Source: Chloroflexota bacterium (GTDB taxonomy: Bacteria; Chloroflexota; Anaerolineae; B4-G1; SLSP01). Taken from it: a DNA stretch of 7,112 bases. Under the pieces are notes generated by a model that saw only the letters and a program-made list of their open reading frames with translations, had not been told where the DNA came from and ran no database searches. Where the stretch lies: the NCBI GenBank assembly GCA_022707665.1, contig JAKJAE010000132.1, positions 1 to 7,112 of the forward strand, given 5' to 3'. The translations under genes and the position numbers were made by a program. Positions 6,164 through 7,112 of this stretch are shown in pieces (the first letter of the stretch is position 1; each line of letters begins with the position of its first letter).

Positions 6164-6589
6164 CTATTGGGGCGTGATCTCGATTCCTTTGATTGTGTAG
6201 TAGAACGCAAGAGACTCTTCCATGCCGTCGCGGATGCGATGGGCTATCTGATCCATCACGTCGATGAAGACGGGCGCCTGATCATTTCTGGGACAGATGA
6301 TGCCCAGTCGTTCGTTAGGTCCGGTGCGGTCGGTCCCCCACTGTCCCTGGTAGCGACGGCGGAACGCTTCTCCGAGGAAAGCACCCCAGACGATCCGGAT
6401 CTCGGCCGATGGCTCTCCGACCTGTTTGAGGTGTCGCTCGATCCACTCATCAAGCAGTTGCAGCCCGATTGCGTTATACTCGACGTCGATTCCTGCATAG
6501 CGAGACAGACTGATCTTGGCGCGGTCTGCCAGGTCGGACAACTGGCGGGACTTCTGAGGCGAAATGAACTGAGTCGAGCGCTTCATCAT
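6164..6589 (-). CDS. uncharacterised 141-residue protein
   Basis: I do not recognise this family with confidence. The protein is soluble, with no signal peptide or membrane helix. Residues 10-56 look helical (SPQKSRQLSDLADRAKISLS, then GLQLLDEWIERHL), followed by a conserved-looking core VWGAFLGEAFRRRYQGQW (67-84). That core resembles the W/LGxhLGEhhRRxxGGxW pattern of small DUF proteins such as the DUF3806 type; the match is tentative. The C-terminus is FYYTIKGIEITPQ. AGAGG at 6595-6599 (minus strand) lies 5 nt before ATG 6589 and 8 nt before a second ATG at 6586, so either could start it. An extended -10 promoter lies just upstream. The gene is divergent from the MBL-fold gene and convergent with the 4867-6132 gene, with only 31 nt between the stop codons. 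The opposite strand is also open for most of this length, but it lacks comparable start signals. Confidence 0.72.
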   Translation of the reverse strand: MMKRSTQFISPQKSRQLSDLADRAKISLSRYAGIDVEYNAIGLQLLDEWIERHLKQVGEPSAEIRIVWGAFLGEAFRRRYQGQWGTDRTGPNERLGIICPRNDQAPVFIDVMDQIAHRIRDGMEESLAFYYTIKGIEITPQ

Positions 6590-6618
6590 ACCAACCTCTG
6601 ACTCGGAACGGTACCGCT

Positions 6619-6627
6619 ATTGTAGCA
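6619..6627 (-). promoter_or_regulatory. extended -10 promoter for the minus-strand gene
   Basis: Read on the minus strand, TGC followed by TACAAT (6624-6619) forms an extended -10 element (TGn plus 5/6 match to TATAAT). The -35 candidate TTTCGC, 17 bp upstream, is weak, as is usual with extended -10 promoters. Transcription would start near 6612, giving a leader of about 23 nt before ATG 6589. Confidence 0.5.
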
Positions 6628-6666
6628 CGGGCAGAGGATGTGCGAAAGCGACAGACCAGTGAATGC

Positions 6667-6681
6667 GCAGACTTTGTCTGC
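6667..6681. promoter_or_regulatory. candidate operator: perfect inverted repeat GCAGAC-TTT-GTCTGC
   Basis: This 15-bp perfect palindrome (6-bp arms, 3-bp centre) overlaps the -35 region of the promoter driving the MBL-fold gene. The same half-site GCAGAC recurs at 6704-6709, just after the -10 box, and CAGAC also occurs at 6652-6656. This arrangement fits binding of a dimeric repressor, but no regulator gene is adjacent within the window. Confidence 0.4.
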
Positions 6682-6700
6682 TCACGAATCCGGCTATAAT
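6674..6700 (+). promoter_or_regulatory. promoter of the MBL-fold gene
   Basis: A consensus -10 box TATAAT lies at 6695-6700. The best -35 candidate is TTGTCT at 6674-6679 (4/6, with a short 15-bp spacer). The expected start near 6707 gives a leader of about 27 nt, which includes GAGGAG (6718-6723). Confidence 0.6.
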
Positions 6701-6733
6701 CGGGCAGACTGATCGTTGAGGAGTGTGATCTCC

Positions 6734-7112
6734 ATGGAGATTACCTGGTATGGTTTGGGATGTGTTCGATTGGCAGAGCGTGGGTATCCAACGCTCGTGA
6801 TCGACCCCTTTGATGGGGAGGCCACAGGCCTCCAACCCCCGCGTGGCGGCGCCGACGTCGTTTTGTCGAGTCTGCTGATCGACGATGCTCGCAGCCTGCG
6901 CTGGACTGGTCTGGGCAGTGTTGGCCGCACCCTGGCATCGCCAGGGGAGTTCGAGATCGGGGGGGCATTCATTACTGGCGTGGCATCACCCCGAGCAGGG
7001 GGCGACCCTGCCGTTGCCCTTGACAACATCGTTTACACCGTGACGATGGGTGGGGTGGCTATCTGTCATCTGGGGGAGCTGGGACGGGCGCTCACCCACG
7101 CCCAAGTCGAGG
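6734..7112 (+). CDS. UlaG-like MBL-fold protein lacking metal-binding residues (3' partial)
   Basis: The first 126 residues of a metallo-beta-lactamase-fold protein of the UlaG-like/Lactamase_B_3 group (PF13483) run off the right edge. Family features are the opening MEITWYGLGCVRL (usual form WYGHSCFRL), VIDPFDG, the SPGEFEIGGAFITGV stretch (69-83; compare GPGEYEIGGVFITGI), DNIVYTV, and CHLGELGRALTHAQVE (111-126; compare CHLGDLGH). The HxHxDH metal motif is missing. The aligned residues are L47, L48, I49, D50, D51 and A52, so only the Asp is kept. The Gly-His after WYG has become Leu, and the His usually found after the GVxS/T segment is Pro86. His112 remains. It is therefore probably a non-catalytic member, perhaps a partner of an active paralogue. 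ATG 6734 is supported by GAGGAG (6718-6723) 10 nt upstream and by a consensus promoter. Confidence 0.82.
   Translation, partial: MEITWYGLGCVRLAERGYPTLVIDPFDGEATGLQPPRGGADVVLSSLLIDDARSLRWTGLGSVGRTLASPGEFEIGGAFITGVASPRAGGDPAVALDNIVYTVTMGGVAICHLGELGRALTHAQVE

Noticed and set aside
6167..6601. 144-residue plus-strand frame fully overlapping the minus-strand gene
   Set aside because: It has no ribosome-binding site or promoter and would begin 35 nt after another gene's stop. The minus-strand reading has AGAGG, a double ATG and an extended -10 promoter. I cannot fully exclude it without homologue searches.

Overview
The window looks like a housekeeping segment of a moderately GC-rich bacterial chromosome or metagenomic contig. 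The gene set fits Chloroflexota (Anaerolineae-like): an AAA/Lon-type protease with degenerate ATPase motifs, a jelly-roll plus Ig-like protein of the kind seen in those genomes, and an UlaG-like metallo-beta-lactamase-fold protein. That assignment is inferred from protein style, because no rRNA or other marker gene is present. No mobile element, CRISPR array, tRNA or rRNA was seen.

Layout, left to right. (1) Positions 2-1102 (+) hold the 5'-truncated remainder of a multi-membrane-spanning O-antigen ligase/polymerase-like protein, cut in frame by one TAA at 272-274. (2) dnaN, the DNA polymerase III beta clamp, lies at 1194-2312 (+). It has its own sigma70-like promoter, a strong Shine-Dalgarno sequence and a long terminator hairpin, so it appears to be transcribed alone. 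(3) A LonC-like S16 peptidase runs from 2449 to 4808 (+), split into two frames by a lesion near 3114-3122. The Ser-Lys protease dyad is intact, but both the Walker A Lys and the Walker B Glu are substituted. (4) A 421-residue multidomain protein lies at 4867-6132 (+): carbohydrate-binding-like jelly roll, Ig-like domain, Pro-rich linker and a C-terminal domain. It has no signal peptide. (5) A 141-residue uncharacterised protein on the minus strand (6589-6164) converges on it. (6) A 144-bp divergent intergenic region carries back-to-back promoters and a CAGAC-type inverted repeat. (7) The 5' part of an UlaG-like MBL-fold protein (6734 to the window end, +) has lost its metal-binding histidines.

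The genes do not form one pathway. They are mostly independent units: envelope polysaccharide, replication clamp, protein quality control, a probable surface or glycan-binding protein, an unknown, and an MBL-fold pseudoenzyme. The points most worth a second look are the two gene-breaking lesions (real decay or sequence error), the probably ATP-independent Lon-like protease, the histidine-less MBL protein, and the possible operator in the divergent promoter region. I did not find a convincing new multigene system.
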